From positions 248,001 through 312,000 of the forward strand of contig CM057229.1 of assembly GCA_029891385.1 (NCBI GenBank): 64,000 nt of DNA, given 5' to 3'. This stretch comes from Erythroxylum novogranatense (Eukaryota; Streptophyta; Magnoliopsida; Malpighiales; Erythroxylaceae). This document shows, in pieces, positions 14,158 through 26,393 of the stretch (its first letter is position 1; each line of letters opens with the position of its first letter). The notes under the pieces are model-generated. The model did no database searches, had not been told where the DNA came from, and saw nothing but the letters and a program-made list of their open reading frames with translations. A program made the translations under genes and the position numbers.

Positions 14158-14162
14158 CTACT
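14158..14162. other. Target-site duplication CTACT, left copy (right copy 24394-24398)
   Basis: CTACT immediately precedes the TG of the 5' LTR and immediately follows the CA of the 3' LTR. A perfect 5-bp duplication fixes both ends of the inner element. Confidence 0.95.
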
Positions 14163-16918
14163 TGTAACATCCCGTTACTGATAGCAAGGGTATTTTGGTA
14201 ATTCTGGGTTAGACTGATAGGTTTCATTGCATTCACTGATTGAACATGTTACTGACCTCTAATTATAGAGGAACTGGTTTCTTGCATATGCATTTATTTA
14301 TAGGTACATGCATTCATTATTTTTCGGCATTTAATTGTGAGTATAAATTGATTGGATTGTGGTATTTGGGATTTGGATTGTAATTGATTGAGAAATTAGG
14401 AGTAAATGGACTCGAATGACTGATTTAGAATAGCCTAAGAGTGATTGGTAATTGATAGTGATTTATAGAAAATTTTGGGATATTCGGAGAAAATACGGAT
14501 CGAAAATTTTGGAGTGATGATCGATTGATCAGATAATCTTGAAAGAATTTTCCAATGGCTAAGGAAATATTAGGGTTATACTGATAGGAAATAAACATGT
14601 TGAGCCATCGAAAATAGAGACTGAAATTTAGACTGAGTTGGAGACCTTTGTCTATAAATAGCTAAGTTGAGATTTGGGAAAGTTACCTAAGGCATTTCGT
14701 TTTCTCCTTCTCTTCTTCCACGGTGGGTTCGATTTCTTCCTCATTGGTGAGTTTCATCGATTCTTCCTTATGTTTCCTTCTTATTGTGCTAGGCTACGTG
14801 ATTTACTGTGATTGTTGAAGGTTGAGAAGGATTTGGAGTGGATTAATCGTTGATTTTGAAGGATTTAGGGGTTACGGTGATTTGGGGCTTTGATCTGCGA
14901 TTGGTAAGTTGTTGAGGCTTTATTGTTGTTATTAGTAGTTGTTTCTAGCAGTTATGACATGTATTGGGATGGATTGAGTAGTTAGAGTGTTAATGGTAGT
15001 TTTAGAAAGAGAATTTGGTGGAAAAATCGATCAGAGAAGACGAAGAGTCGTCGCACGCATGATTTAATATTTATTAGTTCCGCCGGCGCGTGCGAGGATG
15101 CCGCATGACGTCAAATATTTGGCCTTGTGGTAGTATCTTCATCTCATGCGCCGCCAGAATCGATCGTTAACGCGCATGAGTGAATCTTCTGCGGTACATG
15201 CGAAGGGACTGTTCCATTGAATTAATTTCAAATTATTGGGCATAATTCATGGTGTAGACCTCCGATTGAGGTGATTCCAGATTCGTTACGGACTAGGAAA
15301 AGAGGTCTACAATTGAGGATAATTATAGGAATTAGAATTGATTTAAGTGACATTGATTTATAGAGAATAAAGTCGATTATGGTTCATAGTGTGACCTAAA
15401 TATTGAATTGAGACAATTGAAGTTTTAATTGGGATTCTCAATAGAGGTTTTGACCCAATGAATAGGAAATTGCTTTAGAAAATATGAATTGAGGAAATTG
15501 AACTGAATTTTAGGATTGGATCCATTATTGTCTATCAATTGAGCAAAGAGTTAGAATGGGACATAAGAGTTCAAAATTGGGTTTTAGCGCCGGGAAAATC
15601 GTGAGCATGCGTTGTACATAATTTCACTGAGACACATGCATTACTGAATTATTTAATTGAGCATCTAGTAATGGGACTGTATTTTACTGTTATAGAGGCG
15701 CCGTTGGATCGTCATTCCACGGACATTGCTGAAACTTCCAAGCAGTAGCTCGGAAGTTACAGGTGAGTAACCTAGTTGGTTTCTCAAATTCCTGACTGTT
15801 TAATTGCTCAACATGAATTTACTTGCCAAATGTGAAATCAGATGATTCTTGAAATATACATGATCGGATGGTATGCCTCATCGTATTGGATCGTGAAATT
15901 GCATGATTTCGAAATGTACGTGATCAAATGACATATTTCTATTGTCTTTGGATTGGATTTCTTGTCTTCGGGTGAATTATTGATATTATCGAGAATCACA
16001 ATACTGGGCTTTTAAAGCCATACACTGAATCACTGAACACTGCATTGCATGCATAAATGCATGATCAGAGAATGGACATGTGACCCAAGTGCTATTATCA
16101 CTGAAAAGAGCATCGAGCTCGAACACTGTACTGACCGGGCCACGAGCCCGAGGGGAGAAATCCCTGATGCGTCCTCCACTGAACACTGACTAAGCACTTG
16201 GGCACAATACTGAATAACTGGAAAGAGTCTCATATGCATTATATACATGACTGATTGAATTGTCAAATTGTGTGATGATTACTGAACTGTGTGATGCCAT
16301 GATTTACTGTAAATTGTGATGTGATACTGTAAATTGTTCTATGCTACTGTAATATTGTCACTAATACTGTACACTGTTATAAACTACTGTAAATTATTAT
16401 ATAATACTGTTAATTGAATATTACCGCGCCGTTCTGTACGCAATTTGCGTAATGCATGATTTGAGTGAACCATCGATGATGGTTTCTCACTGAGTTCGCA
16501 AACTCACCCAAAATTGCATCTTATTTTTCAGGATCGATATAGTAGACCCCTAGCTCTGGAGATAGTCTTTTCCTGCCGTGCGATCGTGCTGACAAGAGAA
16601 GCGATGGCACACAGGTCGGTCAGCTGAGTTGGATTTTGAGGATGACTTAGGATAGATGCTTGTATCAGTTCCTTTTTGGTTTTGTTCAGAGGACTGATAG
16701 ACTTGTCTATTCTGTTATTGGATGACTATATGTGATTGATATTATTATTTAAAAAATTTAGTGGTTTCTGATATCGTGTTGTGTTATGGTTTTAAATTAT
16801 TGCGATGCCATGTGGATTATTAAGGGAAATATTCTGGTGGTGCACCTTTATCTTGGGATACGTATCGGAGCGACCTTCGGGTTTCCCGATGTGTACCCTA
16901 CGGTGAGGAGGCGCTACA
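14163..16918 (+). repeat. 5' LTR of the Tekay-type element
   Basis: It starts TGTAACATCCCGTTACTG and ends GGCGCTACA. A TATA box (TATAAATA, 14653-14660) is followed by a pyrimidine-rich start region. Long blocks match the 3' LTR almost base for base, but several patches differ strongly (about 14345-14560, 15045-15205, 15840-16440). Confidence 0.95.
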
Positions 16919-16923
16919 TTAAG

Positions 16924-16939
16924 TGGTATCAGAGCATGG
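16924..16939 (+). other. Primer-binding site, initiator tRNA-Met type
   Basis: TGGTATCAGAGCATGG begins five bases after the 5' LTR end and matches the initiator tRNA-Met primer site. Confidence 0.92.
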
Positions 16940-17207
16940 TTTGGCATCTTTTGGGCATAGTGTATTGTTAGGCTTGAATCACTGTAAGAATAGCGAATCG
17001 ATCGAATTTTTATGCATTTTAGGTCATCCGTTCTTGGAGATCGAGTTGAACAACCGGTGACACTGGAATCGGTAGGAGCTAGTAGGAGTCTCCTCAGACT
17101 CGTTCGGAGGAGTTGCCTCCTCGAGTTCTCGTGAGACGGAACGGAGATATGATCATCTGCATGGGGCGGTTGACTTCTATGGTAGACCGAACCTGCGGAG
17201 GTCGAGG

Positions 17208-20200
17208 ATGGCTAGAGAGGATGAGAGAGTCCTCGATCGATGGATCGTGACCGGATGGGCGTTTGATTCGCTGTTTCTCGCTATGTGGTTCTACGCATAT
17301 CGATGGTGGAAGATCTATTCCGGCAAGACTACCAGCCCGCATACATCGACATGGGATGATTTTCTGATAGCGTTCAAGGGCAATTTCATGCCCAAGATTT
17401 ATCTGGACATGAAGCTACAGGAGTTCCTAGAGCTGAGACAGGGGCTGTTGACCGTGGCCAATTATGAGGTGCGGTTCAACGAGTTGTTGGTGTATGCTTC
17501 TTCACTGGTGACTTCTGAGGCTGACAAGTGTCGACGTTTTGAGGGCGGACTCAATCTGGAGATCCGTACCCTATTGGCTAGATCTGATATGGGCAGTTTT
17601 ATTGAGTTGAGGGCTATAGCAGTGAGGATAGAAGCATTCTTGAGACAATACAGGATCGAGGACCGGTCAGGGACGTAATTAAGAGATCCAGATGATGCCT
17701 GCGAGGCGGTGCTAGAGAGGGTATAGAAGCGCGACTAGGCCCTTCAGATCTGCAGGAGGGCTAGAAAGACCGGTTATGGCGGAGGGATGATTCGCATAAA
17801 CTGTTAGTGGTGGCGGCAAGTGCTGAGTTTGAGGCGATCTGCTCCTTTATGTGAGCATTGTGGCAAGAGACACGGTGGAGAGTGTTGATGGCTATCTGGA
17901 GCCTGCTTGAGGTGTGGTTCGATGGACCACCTAGTGAGGAACTGCCCAGAGACTTTGGGAGCCCAGTCTACTATGGTGGAAGATCAAAAGAATACCACGG
18001 TGCAGCAGAGCCGTGGAGGTGGATCCGGATGGAGAGGCCGAGGCCGAGGTCGAGGTCGAGCAGAGGGGTCCGTAGTGAGGTCAGAGGGACCGAGCAGACA
18101 GCAGTCGCAGGCTAGGGTCTATGCCATGACTCGGCAGGAGGCCCAAGATTCCCCAGATATTGTTGCGGGTATGCTTCTTATTTCTGGTCTTGAAGCATAT
18201 GCATTGTTGGATCCTGGATCCACTCATTCCTTCATTGCACCGCATTTAGCATGTAGACTGCATGGGGATAGGCAGAGGTTACAACATGGGTTAGAGGTGA
18301 GTACACCTCTAGGTAGTACGACTGTTTTGGGAGAGGTCTGTATGAGATGTCAGGTTCAGATCGATCGAACAGTTTTGAGTGTCGATCTGATCGTTTTGGC
18401 TCTGAGGGAGATCGACGTGATATTGGGGATGGATTGGTTGACTGCTTATAGGGCTATCATGGACTGTTATACCAAGGAGGTTGTATTGGAATCTCCTGGT
18501 CAGCCCAGAGCTGTGTTCCGAGGAGTTAGTCAGGCAGTGTCAAAGAGGATGATATCCTTCTTGAGTGCCCTGAGATTGATGCAGGGAGGTTGTGAGGCCT
18601 ATCTGGCTCACGTAGTGGATTCCAGAGTAGAGATGAGATTGCAGGATGTTCCTGTAGTCAGGAAATTTCCAGATGTGTTTTTCGAGGAGTTACCGAGATT
18701 GCCGCCAGAGCGGGAGACCGAGTTTGAGATTGATCTTGTTCCCGGTACAGCCCCTATATCGATTCCTCCGTATAGGATGGCACCGGTGGAACTGAGAGAG
18801 CTTAAGGCTCGATTCAGAGAGCTCTTGGATAAGGGTTTATTAGACCGAGTGTTTCGCCATGGGGAGCTCCGGTACTGTTTGTGAAGAAAAAGGATGGGAC
18901 ATTGAGACTGTGTATCGATTATAGGCAGTTGAATCGGATAACAGTAAAGAATAAGTATCCACTGCCTAGGATTGACGATCTATTTGATCGATTCTGAGGA
19001 GCTCAGGTGTTCACTAAATTGGATCTGAGATCAGGTTATTATCAGTTGAGGATTGCAGAGGCCGATGTGCCTAAGAGTGCCTTCAGGAGCAGGTACGGGC
19101 ATTTCGAGTTCCTAGTGATGCCGTTTGGGTTGACTAATGCCCTGGCAGCCTTCATGGCTTTGATGAATAGAGTTTTTCAGCCCTACCTGGACCGATTCGT
19201 GATAGTATTTATTGATGATATACTGATTTATTCGGGGAATAGGCAGGAGCACGCTGAGCACCTGAGGATTGTTCTACAGGTTATAAGAGAGAGACAATTG
19301 TTCGCTAAATTCACTAAATGTGAATTTTGGCTAGATGAGATTGTATTTCTAGGGCACGTGGTGTCCGGTGAGGGTATCTAGGTGGATCCTCACAAGATAG
19401 AGGCAGTTATGAGTTGGGAGATTCCGAGGAGTATGCCAGAATTGCGGAGTTTCCTAGGACTGGCCGGATATTACCGGAGATTCGTTGAGGGTTTTTCGTT
19501 GATCTCCACCCCTTTGACGAAGCTATTGAGGAAAAATGTGTCGTTCAGATGGTCTGAGGAGTGCCAGAAGAGCTTTGAGGAGCTGAAACATCGGTTGACT
19601 ACTGCACCGGTGTTAGGTATTCCTTCTGGTACTGGAGGCTTCGTGGTATACAGTGATGCCTCGCATCAGGGATTGGGTTGTGTACTGATGCAGCATGAGA
19701 GAGTTATAGCATATGCCTCGAGATAGTTGAGGTCTCACAAGGTGAATTATCCAGTGCATGACTTGGAGTTAGCGTGATAGTGTTTGCTCAAGATCTGGAG
19801 ACATTATCTCGATGGGAGACGTTCAGATCTTCACCGATCATAAGAGTTTGAGGTATCTGCTGAGTCGAGAGAGCTCAATTTGAGCAGAGGAGATGGATAG
19901 AGTTACTGAAGGACTATGACTGCACGATTGAGTATCTTCCAGGGAAGGCCAATGTGGTGGCCGATGCACTGAGTAGGAGATCGCATGGCGGGCATTTCGA
20001 GTTCAAGTTTCGAGGTTACCGTCCGATTCATTGAGAGCTCTTAATGTACAGATGGATTTGAATCAGATGGAACTCGCTGCTACTCGAGGTCGAGGCCGAT
20101 GTTGCATGACAGGATCCGGAGAGCTCAGGATCAAGACCCAGTGTTAGTGAGACTGATTGAGAGAGTCCAGGCCGGTATTGATTCGGAGTTTGAATTGAGA

Positions 20201-21561
20201 GATGGGACGTTATAGATGGGACAAAGACTGTGTGTGCCTGATATAGATGATTTGAGACGGGAGATTCTAGAGGAGGCACATGTAGCTGCCTATGCTATGC
20301 ATCTTGGTACGACCAAGATGTATCGTACTCAGAGACAGCATTTCTGGTGGCCTGGTATGAAGAGGCAAGTAGCAGTGTATGTTTCCAGGTGTCTGATTTG
20401 TCAGCAGGTTAAGGCAGAGCATCAGGCTCCAGTGGGAAAGTTGCATTCGTTGCCCATCCCGGAGTGAAAATGGGAGCGAATTACCATGGATTTTGTGACG
20501 GGGTTGCCTAGGACACCGAGATAGCATGATACTATCTGGGTCATAGTGGACCGATTGACCAAATCGGCTCACTTCTTGCCAGTAAGGGAGAGCAATACTC
20601 TCGATCAGTTGGCCCAGAAGTATGTGGCAGAGATTGTACGGTTGCATGGGGTTCCGTTGTCGATAGTCTCGGACAGGGATCCCAGGTTCACCTCGAGGTT
20701 CTGGAAGAGCCTCTGATCGCTATAGTACGAGGTTGAACTTCAAGATTACATTTCATCCTCGCATGATGGATGAGTGAGAGGACGATTAAGACTGTTGAGG
20801 ACATGCTTCGGGCATATGTATTGGAGTTCAGAGGATCATGGGATCAGTATTTAGCACTGATAGAGTTTGCATATAATAACCAGTATCAGAGTAGTATTAG
20901 GATGGCACCGTATGAGGCCTTGTATGGGAGGCCGTGTCGATCGCCACTGTATTGGGATGAAGAGGGTACGAGATCGATAGAGGGTCCCAAGTCGATTCAG
21001 ACACGAGAGATAAGGTACAGATTGATCCGGAGTCGCATCAAGCGACTCGGGGACAGATGCATGAAGAGCTATGTGGATCAACATCGGCGAGAGATGGAAT
21101 ATAGTGTAGGTGACAGAGCGTTTCTTCGAGTGTCTCCTTGGAAAGGAGTACTGAGATTTGGTCGTAAGGGCAAGTTGAGCCCTCGGTATATCGGTCTGTA
21201 TGAGATCCTTGAGAGGATAGGACCGTTGGCTTACAGATTGACATTACCGAGTGAGATGTCCCAGATGTATGATGTATTTCATGTTAGTATGCTCCGACGG
21301 TACCGTTCTGACCCGATGCATGTGATTTCGGCTCAGGAGATTGAGGTAGCCAGTGATTTGACCTATGTTGAGGAGCCGGTACGGATTATAGGATCACGGG
21401 TCAAGCAGCTGAGGAACAGGGTGATTCCATTGGTGAAAGTGCTTTGGAAGAACCACTCTTCTGAGGAAGCTACATGGGAGACTGAGGAGCATATGAGGAG
21501 TCAGTATCCTCATCTATTCGATCGGACAGGTATTAAATTTCGAGGACGAAATTTTTATTAG
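17208..21561 (+). pseudogene. gag-pol of the Tekay-type element, interrupted
   Basis: Gag core 17208-17678 (retrotransposon gag domain, W-FL-F...F-P pattern). 17907-18884 is open and contains a CCHC knuckle (CGSMDHLVRNC), an RGRGRGR-rich linker, the protease (active site ALLDPGSTHSF, with P where S is usual) and the start of RT. A frameshift near 18855 precedes the RT palm (19007-19381; [10 protein letters not shown] near 19205-19236), which ends in a stop at the end of the thumb. 19382-19726 is the RT connection plus RNase H start; later RNase H is shifted. Integrase: zinc-binding HHCC part at 20216-20467, then a stop and shifts through the catalytic core, and the C-terminal part with chromodomain-like tail open at 20770-21561. 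At least seven lesions. Confidence 0.92.
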
Positions 21562-21572
21562 GAGGGGTGAAT
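21560..21572 (+). other. Polypurine tract of the Tekay-type element
   Basis: AGGAGGGGTGAAT abuts the TG opening the 3' LTR at 21573. Confidence 0.8.
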
Positions 21573-24393
21573 TGTAACATCCCGTTACTGATAGCAAGGG
21601 TATTTTGGTAATTCTGGGTTAGACTGATAGGTTTCATTGCATTCACTGATTGAACATATTCTTGGCCTTTAATTATAGAGGCGGTTTTTGCATATGCATT
21701 TATTCATAGGTACATGCATTCATGATTTTCCGGCATTTAATTGTGAGTATAAATTGATTAGATTGTGAACTGACTGGACTGACTAGATTGTAATTGATTG
21801 AGAAATTAGGAGTAAATGGACTCAAATGACTGATTTAGAAAAGCCTAAGAGTGACTGGTAATTGATAGTGATTTATAGTAAATTTTCGAGATATTCGGGA
21901 GAAAACACCCGGACCAAAAATTTTGGAGTGACAAACTGATTGACTGTATAGTACTGAAAGAATTGTCCAATGGCTAAGGAAATATTAGGGTTATACTGAT
22001 AGGAAATAAACATGTTGAGCCATCGAAAATAGAGACTGAAATTTGGACTAAGTTGGAGACCTTTGTCTATAAATAGCTAAGTTGAGATTTGGGAAAGTTA
22101 CCTAAGGCATTTCGTTTTCTCCTTCTCTTCTTCCACGGTGGGTTCGATTTCTTCCTCATTGGTGAGTTTCATCGATTCTTCCTTATGTTTCCTTCTTATT
22201 GTGTTAGGCTAAGTGATTTATTGTGATTGTTGAAGGTTGAGAAGGATTTGGAGTGGATTAATCGTTGATTTTGAAGGATTTAGGGTTTACGGTGATTTGG
22301 GGCTTTGATCTGCGATTGGTAAGTTGTTGAGGCTTTATTGTTGTTATTAGTAGTTGTTTCTAGCAGTTATGACATGTATTGGGATGGATTGAGTAGTTAG
22401 AGTGTTAATGGTAGTTTTAGAAAGAGAATTTGGTGGAAAAATCGATCGGAGAAGACGAAGAGTCGTCGCACGCCGCGACCTGCGTGTGCGTCTCGCCGCG
22501 GCGAATATTTATTAGTTCGCCGCGGCGAGCGTGCGAGGGATGCCGCAGCGAGCGTCAAATATTTGACGCTGCGACGAGTATGCTTCGTCTCGCGGCGCGC
22601 CCAGAATCGATTGTTCGCCGCGGCGAGCGATTCTCACGCCGCGGCGAGTAACCTTTCTGCGTCGCGGCGAGACACTCTTGGCCGCGGCGAAAGGGACTGT
22701 TCCATTGAATTAATTTCAAATTATTGGGCATAATTCATGGTGTAGACCTCCGATTGAGGTGATTCCAGATTCGTTACGGACTAGGAAAAGAGGTCTACAA
22801 TTGAGGATAATTATAGGAATTAGAATTGATTTAAGTGACATTGATTTATAGAGAATAAAGTCGATTATGGTTCATAGTGTGACCTAAATATTGAATTGAG
22901 ACAATTGGAGTTTTAATTGGGATTCTCAATAGAGGTTTTGACCCAATGGATAGGAAATTGCTTTAGGAAATACGAATTGAGGAAATTGAACTGAATTTTA
23001 GGATTGGATCCATTATTGTCTATCAATTGAGCGAAGAGTTAGAATGTGACATAAGAGTTCAAAATTGGGTTTTAGCGCCGGGAAAATCGTGAGCATGCGT
23101 TGTACATAATTTCACTGAGACATATGCATTACTGAACTATTTAATTGAGCATTTAGTAATGGGACTGTATTTTACTGTTATAGAGGCGTCGTTGGATCGT
23201 CATTCCACGGACATTCTTTGAAACTTCAGCAAGAGCTTCGGAAGTTATAGGTGAGTAACCTAGTTGGTTTCTCAAATTCCTGACTGTTTAATTGCTCAAC
23301 GTGAATTTACTTGCCAAATGTGAAATGATTCTATGAAATATACATGATCGGATGGTATGCCTCTACTATATTGGACTGTGAAATTGCATGATTTCTGAAA
23401 TGTACGTGATCAAACGACATATTTCTATTATACTGGATTGGATTATCAGATCGATCAATTATCAGATATATCGAGAATCACAATCTCGGGCTTTTAAAGC
23501 CATACATCGAATCATCGAACATCGCATTGCATGCATAAATGCATGATCGAGAATGGACATGTGACCCAGTGCTATTATCATCGAAAAGAGCCTCGAGCTC
23601 GAACATTTGATCGACCGCCACGAGCCCGAGGGGAGAAATCTCGCGTCCTCCATCAACACCGATCGAGCACTTGGGCACAATACTGAATAACTGGAAAGAG
23701 TCTCATATGCATTATATACATGGTGATTGAATTGCCAAATTGTGTGATGATTATTGAATCGTGTGATGCCATGATTTCATGTAAATTGTGATGTGATATC
23801 AGAATCGTTTCTATGCTATCGTAATATTGTCGCTAATTGCATACACTATTATAAACTATCGTAAATTGTTATATAATACCGTTAATTGAATATTACGAGT
23901 TGCGTCTTTGTCATTTAATTTGCGTAATGCATGATTTGAGTGAACCATCGATGATGGTTTCTCACTGAGTTCGCAAACTCACCCAAAATTGCATCTTATT
24001 TTTCATGATCGATATAGTAGATCCCTAGCTTCGGAAATAGTCTTTTCCTGCTGTGCGAGCGTGCTGGCAAGAGAAGCGATGACACACAGGTCGGTCAGCT
24101 GGGTTGGATTTTGAGGATGACTTAGGATAGATGCTTGTATCAGTTCCTTTTTGGTTTTGTTCAGGGGACTAATAGACTTGTCTATTCTGTTATTGGATGA
24201 CTGTATGTGATTGATATTATGATTTAAAAGATTTAGTGGTTTCTGATATCGTGTTGTGTTATGGTTTTAAATTATTGCGATGCCATGTGGATTATTAAGG
24301 GAAATGTTCTGGTGGTGCACCTTTATCGTGGGATACGTATCGGAGCGACCTTCGAGTTTCCCGATGTGTACCCTACGGTGAGGGGGCGCTACA
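21573..24393 (+). repeat. 3' LTR of the Tekay-type element
   Basis: This is 2821 bp with the same ends and TATA box (22068-22075) as the 5' LTR. It has a CG-rich island at about 22465-22695 with repeated GCCGCGGCGA boxes that are absent as such from the 5' LTR. Confidence 0.95.
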
Positions 24394-25779
24394 CTACTCA
24401 TTTGACAAAAAAACACTCCACTCATGCTTTCAACGTTACACAAAAGGGGCTCCATTCTCTCTACATTGAGACTCACGCACATCGTTATACACAAAACAGA
24501 GGGGACAAGCTCTCAAGGTTACCACATACTCTCCAACGTTGGCTTGAGCTTAAGAAGAAATACACATATTGAAGTTGGTGATATAGAGTGGAACGTGAGG
24601 CAAGTAGAGAGAAGAATATCAAAGACAACTGGTAGGTTTTAGGAGAAAACGAAAATAATGTGGCAGCTGGTTTTTGGGGAGGGGGAATCAAGTTAAACCA
24701 CCAAGCTCTCAAGGTGACAACAACGACCAGCAGAGAAGAGGGACGCAACATTAGGAAGAGGCACAAAATAATAAGCGCAAAAAGGGAGACCCAAAAACCC
24801 ATTTATCCTCTGTTTATTATTTAGTTTCTCATGTGATGTTTGTTGACTTTAATGTTTGTGGTTTTCATTTTACCATGATTGAGTAATTTTCTCAAAGCTT
24901 CAAGGTTAGGCTGAAGCTTTTAGCTAATTTTATGGATTAAATCTCGGTTGATTTATTTGTATAGAATTTTAGTTTTGATTTCTCTATTTTGAAATTGATT
25001 TTGCTGGTATTGTGTTTGGCCAACCATTACTTGACGTTAGTTGTTAATTGAAGAACCGATAGATGAAAATTGATAACGGAACTCCAAACAAGGAACTTAT
25101 AAATTTCAGATTTAGACATAAACTGAATTAATGAGAGAAAAAACCAGGTTAGCAAAGAACTTAATGGGTTATGCTTGATTGCTAGTTTACGATAGTAAAT
25201 TAGGATTATTGCGTAACACTTCTTTGATACCTTGAAAAATGATTTAAGAAACTCTAGGCTCAACATTCTATCAACCAAAATTCGCCTCATAAATTGATCC
25301 AGGTAAAGTCCATAAAAAAAGCTAAAAGTGGAACCATCCTTGAAGCTTACCATATTCCATTCGAATTAACCCCTAGAAATATTCACAATTTTCTTTAGCT
25401 TTTATTTTGTTATTTTTGTTAGTTAAATTTCTTCTTTTAATTCCCCAATTCTTACACAATCGCTAGTCCAATTAATTGAGTGATCCAAGCCTAGTACTTA
25501 CACAATTACTCCCTGTGGGACGATATTATACTGTATTATTTGAGACCCGTGAACTTGTGGAACCACATCATATATTCTGTAAAACTTAGCTAAATCTCAT
25601 CCTAAGTAAGATATTCTCAATCTAATAATGAAAGAACAACAAAATGTGCTTGAGTATATTACTTTAAAACTATTTTTTAACTTAAAACACATGCAACAAA
25701 ACTAATATCAAGTAAACAAATATAATACTAATACTAAAGATCCTGAAATCTATCAAATTGAAACTAAACACGTAAATCA

Positions 25780-26190
25780 TTAGTTTGCCTCCCAATAATC
25801 ACTTCTTTACAGATCTTTTAACTGTACTTCTTGTTCAAGCTCATCACGTTGGTGTCTCCTTAAATGAAAGCTTGATTATATTCTTCGTAGGTCTCTTAAT
25901 CTCCTCAAAGATTCCTCTTTATAATCATAGGCTTATTAGCTTCCAAATATGGCATATGCTCTATTAGAATAAGGTTATCCATGTTACCTTCTTCTCCTTT
26001 CATGTTACAAGTTTCCAATTGATATTTTGTGATTATTTCCTAAATAAAATGCGAAACTTCAATATCAATCACATCTATAGAAGAAGTATCATATTTGACA
26101 AGTGGACGTCTAAGGGTTTTGGATATCCCCAAAACTACTTCCTCTTCATCTACCTTTAGGATTAATTTCCCACCATACACATTAATCATA
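25780..26190. mobile_element. Degraded noncoding remnant of a Tat-type Ty3 element (continuation)
   Basis: TTGCCTCCCAATAATCACTT (25784-25803) followed by TTTACAGATC...CTTGTTCAAGCTCATCACG is a phrase I associate with Tat/Athila noncoding DNA. It lies on the same strand and in the expected order after 11890-12700, suggesting one old element interrupted by the 12836-25570 LTR. No coding sequence remains. Confidence 0.3.
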
Positions 26191-26393
26191 AACTTATTAA
26201 GCTATATATGAACATTGATATATATATTTATCATTAAGTTATATATGTTTATCATGTTTATCATTAAGTTATAGCTTTACTTTTTTACAAATTTATAAAA
26301 TTATTTGTTCTTAAATTAGGTTGATTCCGTCTGGACCGTGTTCTAAACATATGACATATACATTTAAGGAGGATTGATCCCGAGGGTTATGTA

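Larger units (their letters stand above)
14163..24393 (+). mobile_element. Complete-length Tekay (Del)-type Ty3 chromovirus, coding-defective
   Basis: A 10.2-kb element has long LTRs (2756 and 2821 bp), a tRNA-Met primer site, a polypurine tract and 5-bp target duplications. The internal region encodes gag, CCHC knuckle, protease, RT, RNase H and integrase, plus a chromodomain-like C-terminus ending FRGRNFY just before the polypurine tract. Very long LTRs and the ATWETEEHMR...YPHLF ending are typical of the Tekay/Del lineage of plant chromoviruses. Stops and frameshifts break the polyprotein, so it could move only with help from another copy. It sits inside an older LTR, so it is the younger of the two insertions. 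Confidence 0.92.
12836..25570 (+). mobile_element. Tat/Athila-type LTR of about 2.5 kb, split by the Tekay element
   Basis: The two outer pieces (12836-14162 and 24399-25570) join across the inner element at its CTACT target duplication and together make about 2.5 kb. The left part opens TGTGTTGGATACTTTATTGC; the right part ends with ...CTCCCTGTGGGACGATATT... and ...CCACATCA, a layout typical of the U5 end of large Tat/Athila LTRs. Flanks are ATATT (12831-12835) and TATATT (25571-25576), a near match to a target duplication, so a solo LTR is plausible. No gag-pol belonging to it is seen. The family and the exact right end are tentative. Confidence 0.45.
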
